Part shown: positions 1 to 6,868 of the stretch, piece by piece
How the letters are laid out: the number at the start of each line of letters is the position of its first letter
Numbering within the stretch: the stretch's first letter is position 1
NCBI GenBank assembly: GCA_013203265.1
Contig: JABMQK010000176.1
Location: 1-11,099, forward strand
DNA length: 11,099 nt
Source: a bacterium
GTDB taxonomy: Bacteria; Omnitrophota; Gorgyraeia; Velamenicoccales; JABMQK01
Direction: 5' to 3'
Translations under genes and position numbers: made by a program
The notes under the pieces: generated by a model
What the model saw: the letters and a program-made list of their open reading frames with translations, nothing else
Told to the model about the DNA's origin: nothing
Database searches by the model: none

Positions 1-2
1 AC

Positions 3-863
3 TGGAATAAATATATTGAGCATAAAAATTATAAGGGTATATACGGAAATAGTACTTTTTTTAGGAAATTTATACAATTCTGGAACTGGGTTGATCGTAT
101 TATTAAAATATCACTAAGCGACAAAGACATCGTGTTTATTAATGATCCTTTGCTATCCGCCTCGTATAGGGACAAATTAATTACAATTGAGAGGCTTTCT
201 CGTGCCCATATTGCTCAACCAAAACTTTACAAAATATCTTCAATCGAAGAGATGCAGGAACGACTTATTCAAGGCCGCAGTTTTTTTATCAAGCCACGAT
301 ACGGTTCTATGGGCAAAGGTATTACATATTTAAGTTGGTCTAACTGGCAGACAAATTTTATATTCAAAAATAATAAAATAATAAGCAAAAGGTCAGATCA
401 CGGTTGGAAATTTAGAGATATAACTGTAAATAACGCCTTTTTAGAGCAGCTACTCAAAAAAGATAAAGATATTCTGATTGAACAGGCTTTGGATCATTTA
501 ATTATCATGAAACAGAAGGTCGACCTTAGGATATACACATTTTTTAATAAAGTTATATTTATTTATCCCAGGAAGAATGCACCCGATAAGATTACAACAA
601 ATATTTCCCAAGGCGGACGGGGCGATCCTAACATTTTAGGAATGATACCTAAACATTTACTGGTTAAGGCGAAGAAGATGGCTGAGCAGATTTCTAAGGT
701 TCTTAATCTTAACTTTGCCGGAATTGATATTATTTTGGACAGAAATTTGAAGGATGTTTATGTGATAGATGTTAATGCCTTCTCGGGTTTTCCTAAAAGA
801 AAGACATTTAATTTAAGTCGACGCATGATAGAAGAACTCATTAAAATGGATAATAAAAAATGA
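3..863 (+). CDS. RimK-like ATP-grasp ligase, 5' end outside the window
   Basis: The frame has no stop from base 3 onward, so the gene very probably starts left of the window. The GTG at 132 is only an internal candidate and would cut into upstream sequence that reads as protein. In the 286 visible residues the ATP-grasp landmarks are FIKPRYGSMGKGI (about 95-107, nucleotide-binding Lys and glycine loop), ILIEQ (157-161), DLR (174-176), TNISQGG (199-205) and, near the end, GIDIILD (240-246) followed by IDVNAFSGF (255-263), whose Asp/Asn fit the metal-binding D/ExN motif. Family knowledge: such enzymes use ATP to make an acyl-phosphate and join a carboxylate to an amine or thiol, as in RimK and related amino-acid ligases. 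The substrate cannot be read from the sequence. It ends 79 bases before the PurF-like gene, same strand, so co-transcription is possible. ATP-grasp fold is confident; specificity unknown. Confidence 0.8.
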   Translation, partial: WNKYIEHKNYKGIYGNSTFFRKFIQFWNWVDRIIKISLSDKDIVFINDPLLSASYRDKLITIERLSRAHIAQPKLYKISSIEEMQERLIQGRSFFIKPRYGSMGKGITYLSWSNWQTNFIFKNNKIISKRSDHGWKFRDITVNNAFLEQLLKKDKDILIEQALDHLIIMKQKVDLRIYTFFNKVIFIYPRKNAPDKITTNISQGGRGDPNILGMIPKHLLVKAKKMAEQISKVLNLNFAGIDIILDRNLKDVYVIDVNAFSGFPKRKTFNLSRRMIEELIKMDNKK

Positions 864-892
864 TTTTTATTAAAAAAACTTCAATATTTAAA

Positions 893-913
893 ATTACAGT
901 TGGAACTGTTAAT
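893..913. promoter_or_regulatory. Small dyad in the purF-like leader
   Basis: ATTACAGTT and AACTGTTAAT face each other across GG, with one bulged base. The two-base centre makes an RNA hairpin unlikely, so if it is functional it is more likely a protein-binding dyad. It lies 30 bases before the purF-like start codon in the 79-base intergenic gap. No convincing -35/-10 pair was found beside it. It could be chance in AT-rich DNA. Confidence 0.2.
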
Positions 914-942
914 ATTATTTTTTCTAAAAACGGAGGTAGAAG

Positions 943-2400
943 ATGAGTGGGATTTTTGGAGTAGTATCCAGTAAAGGTGACTGTGCAGAAATTTTGATGT
1001 ACGGCACCGATTATCACTCGCATTTAGGCACTGAATACGGGGGAATGGCCGTACTTGGTGAACAATTCATTCGACAAATACATAACATTTCCCAGAGCCA
1101 GTTTAAATCTAAATTCTTTGAAGATTATAAGCGAATGAAAGGAAATAAAGGCATAGGTGTTATTAGTGATTTTGATGAACAGCCTATTTATCTGAATTCT
1201 AAGTTCGGTCCATTTTGTATAGTTACTGCTGGTCTTATTGAGAATAAAGATAAGTTAGTAAATTCTCTTTTAAAAGAGGGTTTTTCTTTTAGCGAAGTAA
1301 GTAAAAGCGGGGTTAATGTAACAGAGCTTATAGCTAAGTTAATAAGTCAGGGTGCTGATTTGGTAGATGGAATAACAAAAATGTTTAATAGGATAGAAGG
1401 CTCATGTTCGCTATTATTGCTAAATAAAGATGGAATTTATGCTGCCCGCGACAGATTTGGATATACGCCTATTGTGATAGGAAAAAAAAGTGATGCCTGG
1501 GTGGCTACGTCTGAAAGTAATACTTTAGCAAATCTCGGATTTGAGCTAGTAAAATATCTTAATCCTGGAGAAATAGTTTTTATAAATGAGAAGGGTTTAA
1601 CACAGAGATGCCCGGGTGGTACCATAAATCAAATTTGTGCTTTCCTTTGGATATATAGTGGTTTTCCCGCTTCAAGTTACGAGGGGATAAATGTTGAGGT
1701 GGTAAGGGAGCGTTGTGGGAGATCGCTTGCAAGACGGGATAGAGATATAAATATAGATATTGTCTCTGGTATTCCTGATTCAGGGACCGCACATGCTTTA
1801 GGATATGCCATGGAGTCAGGCAAGCCCTATAGAAGACCTCTCGTTAAATATACGCCTGGCTACGGAAGGAGCTATACTCCACCTTCGCAGGAGACACGTG
1901 ATTTGATAGCCAAGATGAAACTTGTTCCCATTAAAGATATAATTGAGGGAAATAGAATCGTTGTATGTGAGGATTCCATAGTTAGAGGTACTCAGCTTAA
2001 AAATTTTACTATAAAGAAGCTTTGGGAGGCGGGTGCAAAAGAAATTCATGTAAGACCAGCATGCCCGCCTTTGATGTTTCCTTGCAGATTCTGCCTTTCG
2101 ACGCGTAGTATACATGAGCTCGTAGCACGAATCGCTATTCGTAGTCTCGAAGGTCACGATTTAGAAGATGTTTCAGAATATATCGACCATACTAGCGAAA
2201 AGTATAAAAAGATGGTGAAATGGATTACAGACAATTTGGGAGTTACTACTCTTAGGTATCAGACTGTTGATGATATGGTTAATGCAATTGGATTGCCTCA
2301 AGAGAAATTGTGTCTTTATTGTTGGACGGGAGAGCACCCTGCAACAAAAGACTCAAAAACAAAGAAAGAGGTTAATAAAACCTGTGCTGTTAAAGTATAG
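943..2400 (+). CDS. purF: PurF-like amidophosphoribosyltransferase with degenerate glutaminase site
   Basis: The 485-residue protein has the two-domain layout of glutamine-PRPP amidotransferase, the first committed step of purine synthesis. The C-terminal half is convincing: GIPDSGTAHALGYA (about 276-289), PPSQETR (313-319) and the PRPP loop VVCEDSIVRGTQ (340-351). Cys232, Cys381, Cys457 and Cys460 match in context the four Fe-S cysteines known in Bacillus PurF. The N-terminal Ntn domain keeps RDRFGYTPIVIG (169-180) but begins MSGIFG, so Ser replaces the nucleophilic Cys. The usual GHxRYxT and HNGxL motifs have become GIGVISDF and TAGLIENK. Glutamine hydrolysis is therefore unlikely; the enzyme could use free ammonia or another acceptor. 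The start is fixed by GGAGGT (932-937) five bases ahead of the ATG. From memory, similar Cys-less paralogs occur in Bacteroidetes. The symbol is by homology only, and the true role is open. Confidence 0.85.
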   Translation: MSGIFGVVSSKGDCAEILMYGTDYHSHLGTEYGGMAVLGEQFIRQIHNISQSQFKSKFFEDYKRMKGNKGIGVISDFDEQPIYLNSKFGPFCIVTAGLIENKDKLVNSLLKEGFSFSEVSKSGVNVTELIAKLISQGADLVDGITKMFNRIEGSCSLLLLNKDGIYAARDRFGYTPIVIGKKSDAWVATSESNTLANLGFELVKYLNPGEIVFINEKGLTQRCPGGTINQICAFLWIYSGFPASSYEGINVEVVRERCGRSLARRDRDINIDIVSGIPDSGTAHALGYAMESGKPYRRPLVKYTPGYGRSYTPPSQETRDLIAKMKLVPIKDIIEGNRIVVCEDSIVRGTQLKNFTIKKLWEAGAKEIHVRPACPPLMFPCRFCLSTRSIHELVARIAIRSLEGHDLEDVSEYIDHTSEKYKKMVKWITDNLGVTTLRYQTVDDMVNAIGLPQEKLCLYCWTGEHPATKDSKTKKEVNKTCAVKV

Positions 2401-2424
2401 CAGTAGTTTATAGCGCAACAGCCT

Positions 2425-3351
2425 ATGCAGAAGAAAAAAGTTATTTTTATAATTGGTCCTACCGCTGTAGGAAAAACCAAGCACGCCTTAAGATTAGCGA
2501 AGAAGGTTGGTGGTGAGGTTATTTCTTGCGATTCAATGCAAGTTTATAAAGGGATAGATATTTTAAGTTGCAAGCCTTCTAAAACAGAGAGAAGTCGGAT
2601 AAAACACCATTTAATTGATATTATCTCTCCCAGCCAAGATTTTAATGTTAGCAAATTCATAAAATTAAGCAAACAATTAACAGAGGAAATTCATAAGAGG
2701 GGTAAGATTCCCATTTTTGTGGGAGGAACAGGACTATACATAGATTCTTTATTAAATGGTCTTTTTGAAGGCCCAGCAAAAAATCCCGCTATAAGAAAAA
2801 AGCTTTACAAAAAAGCAAAGCTTTACGGTAGTAATTATCTTTATAGGAGATTGAAAAATATTGATCCACAGGCAGCGAAGAAAATTCATAGTCATGATTT
2901 AAGAAGGATTGTAAGAGCATTGGAGGTTTACCAAATTACAAAAAAACCAATCTCTAAATTACAAAAGCAAAGAAGAGGAATTTTACAAGATAAGTGTTTT
3001 AAGATTTACCTTTTTGCTCTCAATATGCCGAGAGAAAGATTATATAAGAACATAGATAAACGGGTTGATGGTATGTTTGAACGAGGAGTTGTTAGAGAGG
3101 TAATAAAAATTCTTAAGAAGAGGTGCTCAAAGACGTTTAGACAGGCTTTAGGAATAAAAGAGATTAATTCATATTTGAGAGGAACGATTGTTTTAGAACG
3201 AGCCCAGCAGCTGCTTAAGCAGAATACACGCAGATACGCCAAGAGGCAGATGACATGGTTTAGAAGAAATATTAGAATTCAATGGTTAGAAAAAAATATT
3301 TCTGTTAATTTAAAGGATATATTAAAAAGAATCGGTTATAATTTTAATTAA
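2425..3351 (+). CDS. miaA: tRNA dimethylallyltransferase MiaA
   Basis: MiaA transfers the dimethylallyl group of DMAPP to N6 of A37 in tRNAs reading UNN codons, in the cytoplasm. The 308-residue length is normal. Motifs in order: P-loop GPTAVGKT (11-18), DSMQVY (36-41, catalytic Asp and substrate contacts), HHLID (61-65), VGGTGLYI (99-106), RRIVRALEVY (160-169), QALGIKE (240-246, where most family members have GYKE or GYR) and the basic RRYAKRQMTWFR (269-280) that contacts tRNA. It begins 24 bases after the purF-like stop, in the same frame behind two successive TAG stops, with no clear Shine-Dalgarno. It is probably translated from the upstream transcript. Its substrate DMAPP is made by IspH, also encoded in this window. 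Confidence 0.96.
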   Translation: MQKKKVIFIIGPTAVGKTKHALRLAKKVGGEVISCDSMQVYKGIDILSCKPSKTERSRIKHHLIDIISPSQDFNVSKFIKLSKQLTEEIHKRGKIPIFVGGTGLYIDSLLNGLFEGPAKNPAIRKKLYKKAKLYGSNYLYRRLKNIDPQAAKKIHSHDLRRIVRALEVYQITKKPISKLQKQRRGILQDKCFKIYLFALNMPRERLYKNIDKRVDGMFERGVVREVIKILKKRCSKTFRQALGIKEINSYLRGTIVLERAQQLLKQNTRRYAKRQMTWFRRNIRIQWLEKNISVNLKDILKRIGYNFN

Positions 3352-3356
3352 ATTAA

Positions 3357-3385
3357 TTGATTTAGTTGTATTAATGCGATAAAAT
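3357..3385 (+). promoter_or_regulatory. Candidate sigma70 promoter for the histidine kinase
   Basis: TTGATT (3357-3362) and TAAAAT (3380-3385) are 17 bases apart, a good match to the sigma70 -35/-10 pattern. They lie between the miaA stop and the kinase Shine-Dalgarno. This would let the kinase and receiver be transcribed independently of purF-miaA. The DNA is AT-rich, so chance matches are possible. Confidence 0.4.
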
Positions 3386-3414
3386 TGTGCTTATAGATTT
3401 CTTGGGGAGCAAAA

Positions 3415-4803
3415 ATGCAGAAGATTAGAAATTTAGAAGAGAAAGAAGAAATTAGAAAGTTTCTTGTGGACAAACTTTTTTTAATGAGAAAAGTCCGATT
3501 TGTTATCGGGTTATGTATTATATTTTGGGGTTTGATCCTTTATTTTTTCAGCATACCAGGTTTTAATCCGACAGCGCTATTGTTGGTAGCCCTTTGTGAA
3601 ATGCTTATAAATCAGCCCTATAGCTTTATCACCAATCGAATTAAAAATCTCAATTGGGTAATATTATTTCATCAAATTTTTGATGTAATTTTGATATCAC
3701 TGTGTATCTATTTTCTAGGTGGAACCGATGCCTATTTTGCAATAATACTTTATTCTTTAATCATTATTTTCGCTGGAGTAATTGTCTCCATAAAAAGTTC
3801 ATTTCTTATCGCCAGTCTATGTTCTTTAAGTTATCTTATTATGTTTGACCTCGAATTTTTTGAAATCATACCCAAATCAACAATTTTTAAACTTGGTTTA
3901 ACCCCACAATTAAAAATTATAGTATTAATATTTATTTGTACATCTTTATTTTTAATCGCGTATGTTTCTTCATTTTTGTCAAAGATTATTACAAAAAAGA
4001 GTGAAGAGTCAAAAGCAGCTTTGGATAAACTTAAATTCGCTGAAGATGCTATGATTCAAGCAGAAAAATTAGCTGCTGTGGGTCAATTTGCCTCGGGTGT
4101 TATTCATGAAGTTAAAAATCCTTTAGGCGTAGTTGTTAGTGGAGTTGAGTTTTTAGAAAGCGAAGTTTCAGATAGGCCGGATCTTGTCGAATCGATTAAG
4201 AGGATAAAAAAGAGTGCCCTCCATGCAAATGAGATCATTAAAGGAGTCTTAAATTTTTCTAGGCCGGCTAATGAACAACTGCAAATTTTGGATTTGAATA
4301 TGGAAATTAGTGATACCATTCGATTATTAAAAGGAGTTAAAATCGGTCCTAACATACAGATAGTAAGGGAGTTTTCCAAAACCCCCATAATAGCTAAACT
4401 CAACAAAAATCAATTGGAAGAAGTTGTTTATAATATTATTACAAATGCTTGCGAAGCTATGCCAGGAGGAGGCAGGATTTTTATCAGAACTTATCGTCAG
4501 GAATATAATCAGGAAGGGCTCAAGTCAGGCTTTAGGGAAAGTTCTCGCTTTGTATTTGGAGAGAAAATAGCCGTTTTAGAAGTTCAAGATGAAGGGATAG
4601 GTATAGCAGAAGAGGATATCAGTAATATCTTTGATCCATTTTTTACTACTAAGCACAAAAAAGAGAATGCCGGTTTAGGTTTATCTATTTGTCGACGGAT
4701 TATAGATGCACACAATGGAGAGATTGAGGTAAAAAGCGTGCATAGAAAAGGGACGATTATTGTTATTAAGCTTCCTCTATTTGAAGAAAAAAAGAGACGA
4801 TAA
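3415..4803 (+). CDS. Membrane sensor histidine kinase with about six helices
   Basis: This 462-residue protein senses a signal at the membrane and autophosphorylates a histidine. About six hydrophobic helices fall near 28-47, 53-66, 80-102, 106-125, 128-146 and 166-190, with almost no loop outside the membrane; no HAMP or PAS domain is visible. A short helix leads to the H-box SGVIHEVKNP with phospho-acceptor His231. The ATPase domain has an N-box NIITNACEA (340-348), G1 DEGIGI (392-397), an F-box DPFFTTK (407-413) and G2 GLGLS (420-424), all intact. About 25 residues lie between the N-box strand and G1, longer than usual. GGGGAG five bases before the ATG supports the start. The all-helical sensor resembles PilS-like kinases that sense within or near the membrane. 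The obvious partner is the receiver 76 bases downstream. The signal is unknown. Confidence 0.92.
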   Translation: MQKIRNLEEKEEIRKFLVDKLFLMRKVRFVIGLCIIFWGLILYFFSIPGFNPTALLLVALCEMLINQPYSFITNRIKNLNWVILFHQIFDVILISLCIYFLGGTDAYFAIILYSLIIIFAGVIVSIKSSFLIASLCSLSYLIMFDLEFFEIIPKSTIFKLGLTPQLKIIVLIFICTSLFLIAYVSSFLSKIITKKSEESKAALDKLKFAEDAMIQAEKLAAVGQFASGVIHEVKNPLGVVVSGVEFLESEVSDRPDLVESIKRIKKSALHANEIIKGVLNFSRPANEQLQILDLNMEISDTIRLLKGVKIGPNIQIVREFSKTPIIAKLNKNQLEEVVYNIITNACEAMPGGGRIFIRTYRQEYNQEGLKSGFRESSRFVFGEKIAVLEVQDEGIGIAEEDISNIFDPFFTTKHKKENAGLGLSICRRIIDAHNGEIEVKSVHRKGTIIVIKLPLFEEKKRR

Positions 4804-4879
4804 TGCCTCAATCTATTAATTTCTTAGCTATTTTTTATTTGTACAGGAGTAAGTTTATTTAAATTTTGAGGAGGATTAG

Positions 4880-5263
4880 ATGAAAAAAAAGATTTTAATG
4901 ATTGATGATGAAGAAGATTTTTGTTTTTTTACCAAAAAGAATTTAGAGAAGACTAGAGAATTCGAAGTAATTATAGAAACTAGCGCAGCACAAGGTGTTA
5001 AAACTGCTATAGAACAAAAGCCCGATTTAATATTACTCGATATTATTATGCCTGAATTAGACGGTAGTGAAGTTGCTTTTCGCTTAGTTAATGACTCAAG
5101 GACCAAAGATATCCCCATAATTTTTCTTACATGTTTAGCGGAAGAAAAAGAATTAGGTAGATACGATGGATTGAATTTAGTTGGTGGAAGGCCTTTTATC
5201 GCCAAACCATGTAATATTTCAGATTTAGTAAAGGTGATAAAAGAGGTTTTAGAAAGAAAATAA
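4880..5263 (+). CDS. Stand-alone response regulator receiver (CheY-like)
   Basis: The 127 residues are one receiver domain with no output domain. The acidic pair Asp9-Asp10, the phosphorylated Asp54 in LLDIIMPELDG, the switch Thr84 (FLTC) and Lys109 (IAKPC) are all present, so it should accept phosphate from the kinase encoded just upstream. Lacking a DNA-binding part, it must act through protein contacts or as a phosphorelay step. A very strong Shine-Dalgarno, GAGGAGG (4868-4874), lies five bases before the ATG, suggesting higher translation than the kinase. The stop is followed within ten bases by a GC-rich palindrome. Its output target cannot be named; the coiled-coil gene 209 bases downstream is a neighbour only. 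Confidence 0.93.
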   Translation: MKKKILMIDDEEDFCFFTKKNLEKTREFEVIIETSAAQGVKTAIEQKPDLILLDIIMPELDGSEVAFRLVNDSRTKDIPIIFLTCLAEEKELGRYDGLNLVGGRPFIAKPCNISDLVKVIKEVLERK

Positions 5264-5271
5264 TTGCCCGG

Positions 5272-5343
5272 CGTTAGAAAGTCACGTCCCTGCCTTGCCA
5301 GCAGGTAGGCGTAGGGGCGTAGAGTTTCACTAAAGCGATTTTT
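5272..5343 (+). repeat. GC-rich imperfect palindrome, possible terminator or dispersed repeat
   Basis: Two arms, about 5272-5299 and 5304-5337, pair imperfectly over their full length (CG, TTAG, AAA, ACG, CCCT, GCCT blocks in order). Inside lies an alternative perfect hairpin, CCTGC-7-GCAGG (5289-5305). ATTTTT follows directly at 5338-5343. In this AT-rich window the segment stands out for its GC content. Coming ten bases after the receiver stop, it could end the kinase-receiver transcript. The long degenerate arms also look like a small dispersed palindromic element; no second copy exists in the window. The remaining gap to 5471 holds one direct repeat and no gene. Confidence 0.5.
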
Positions 5344-5385
5344 AAGCGGTTTGGTTCTATTACTAGATAGTTCTTAATGCCTGCC

Positions 5386-5418
5386 TTTATTAGAGAAGGT
5401 TTTATTTTGTTAGAGAAG
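5386..5418. repeat. 13-base direct repeat with 20-base period
   Basis: TTTATTAGAGAAG (5386-5398) recurs as TTTGTTAGAGAAG (5406-5418), with a single mismatch. The 20-base period puts both copies on nearly the same face of the helix, as expected of a tandem regulator site. They lie 54-86 bases before the coiled-coil gene. No clear promoter was seen with them. The repeat itself is certain; the function is a guess. Confidence 0.35.
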
Positions 5419-5471
5419 AACATCCTCGAGATATTATATTTTGACGGAACTTGCTTGTTAAGTTTGGTTAA

Positions 5472-6857
5472 ATGTTAATACCCTCTATTAAGCAAACCAT
5501 AAAGCATGCCCTTTTATTTTTCTCTTTTTTATTTATCTTTTTAAATCAACCGTCAAATTTTGTTTGTGCCGAAGTTAAAAATTTAATAGGTGATTTTGAT
5601 TATTCTAGTTTATCTGAACAAGAGATAAAAGAAGAAGTCGACCTTCTCTATAAATATGCAAAGAAGTCTTTTTTGGAGGATGATTATGAAACATCGAAAC
5701 TCCTCTTCTATCAAATATTAGAGTTACAACCTGGCCATTCAGGAGCGAATAGATATATCGATTTTAAAATCCCTAGGAAGATTGGCAAGATTAAGCATTT
5801 GAAGAGTAAAGAAGAACAAGTGTATTTAGATCAAAAGAAAGAAATTGAATTTCAAAAACGAGAAAAATATATTCAAAATGTCAGAGAGCAGCTTGAATTG
5901 ATTGAACAAGAACGAGTGAATCGCCAAACAATTCATAAAGATAAATTAGTCCAACTTGAAGAAGAAGCTACAATAAGGAAAAAACTTGAAATTGAGAAGA
6001 GGAAGAGATTAGAAGTAGAGAAAGAAAGCCAAAAGGCAGCCTTGGTAGATGAAGAGAGCAAAAAAGAAAAAGAAGAGACTGTAGAAAAAGGCAGAATAGA
6101 TAAGATAACAGAAGATGATAAGGCGGGTTTAGTCAAGAGAGAGATAGCTGAGGAAGATCAGAAAGTCAGTACAGGGAAAGAGCAAGAAATAGATAAGCAA
6201 AAAAGAGAAAAGATACAAAAAATTATGGAACAGGAACTTTTCAAGATTGAAAAAGATTTAAAACTCTTAGCGCAAGACGAAAAAGGGAGAGAGTTGATAG
6301 GCATCAGAGAAAAAGAAGATGAAGAAAGAAAACTTAAGAGACAAGAAGGGATTAAAAAAAGAGAAGTTATGCGTTTGTTGGATTTAGAAAAAAAGACAAG
6401 AGGGATTGAGGAAAAACAAACCAGAGTAAAAGATACTTATATACTTTCGGATAAACAATTACTTGAGAAAAAAAGAGAGGAATTTGCAAAGCAAAAGACA
6501 GAAAAGGCAAGCATTAAAGATCCAATGCCTAAGTTAAGCAAAGAAAAAGTAAAAGATAAGAAGGGTAAAATTAAAGAGACTAATTTAATCAAAGAGAATA
6601 TTAGAGAGAAAAAGCAATTGGCTATTGTAGAGAAATATCAGGGGAAAACAAAGGCTGCTTCGAAGAAAAGCAAAAAGGCCTACATAAAGGCTTTATATAG
6701 AGAAGGTTTCTATTGTTATAAGATTGGTAAATACGAATTAGCAAAAGAAGCATTTAGCAAAGTTCTAGAATTGGATCCGACACAGCTTAAGGCAGCGGAT
6801 CATCTTCATATTTACATCCCAGAAGCCGAGAAGGATGTGGCAATAAGAGGAAGATAG
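5472..6857 (+). CDS. Exported Lys/Glu-rich helical protein with TPR-like modules at both ends
   Basis: I do not recognise a named family. The 461-residue protein starts with a Lys/His-containing N-region, a hydrophobic core (about 13-25) and VCA-E (31-34), a plausible signal peptidase I site. The Cys is not in a lipobox, as Phe-Val precede it. Residues 57-90 form a TPR-like helix pair (YKYAKKSFLEDDYETSKLLF, then ILELQPGH). Residues 406-438 form a second (YREGFYCYKIGKYELAKEAF, then VLELDPTQ). Each is followed by a similar tail ending FKIPRK (98-103) or IYIPEAEK (447-454), which suggests duplication. Between them, about 110-400 is almost wholly charged helix, coiled coil or single alpha helix. 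No Shine-Dalgarno is seen before the ATG. It would act as a spacer or scaffold outside the inner membrane. It sits between the two-component genes and hflX. Confidence 0.75.
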   Translation: MLIPSIKQTIKHALLFFSFLFIFLNQPSNFVCAEVKNLIGDFDYSSLSEQEIKEEVDLLYKYAKKSFLEDDYETSKLLFYQILELQPGHSGANRYIDFKIPRKIGKIKHLKSKEEQVYLDQKKEIEFQKREKYIQNVREQLELIEQERVNRQTIHKDKLVQLEEEATIRKKLEIEKRKRLEVEKESQKAALVDEESKKEKEETVEKGRIDKITEDDKAGLVKREIAEEDQKVSTGKEQEIDKQKREKIQKIMEQELFKIEKDLKLLAQDEKGRELIGIREKEDEERKLKRQEGIKKREVMRLLDLEKKTRGIEEKQTRVKDTYILSDKQLLEKKREEFAKQKTEKASIKDPMPKLSKEKVKDKKGKIKETNLIKENIREKKQLAIVEKYQGKTKAASKKSKKAYIKALYREGFYCYKIGKYELAKEAFSKVLELDPTQLKAADHLHIYIPEAEKDVAIRGR

Positions 6858-6868
6858 TCTAAAATAGT

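Noticed and set aside
132..863. GTG at 132 as the start of the ATP-grasp gene
   Set aside because: The frame is open back to base 3 and the upstream residues read as ordinary protein; there is no Shine-Dalgarno before 132.
1816..2157. Minus-strand open frame of 113 codons inside the purF-like gene
   Set aside because: It is a shadow of the well-supported plus-strand gene, with no recognisable motif or ribosome site.
4839..4865. TTGTAC/TAAATT as a promoter for the receiver
   Set aside because: The spacing is only 15 bases and the match is poor; co-transcription with the kinase explains expression.
5441..5469. TTGACG at 5441 as the -35 box for the coiled-coil gene
   Set aside because: No acceptable -10 sequence is found at 16-18 bases downstream.
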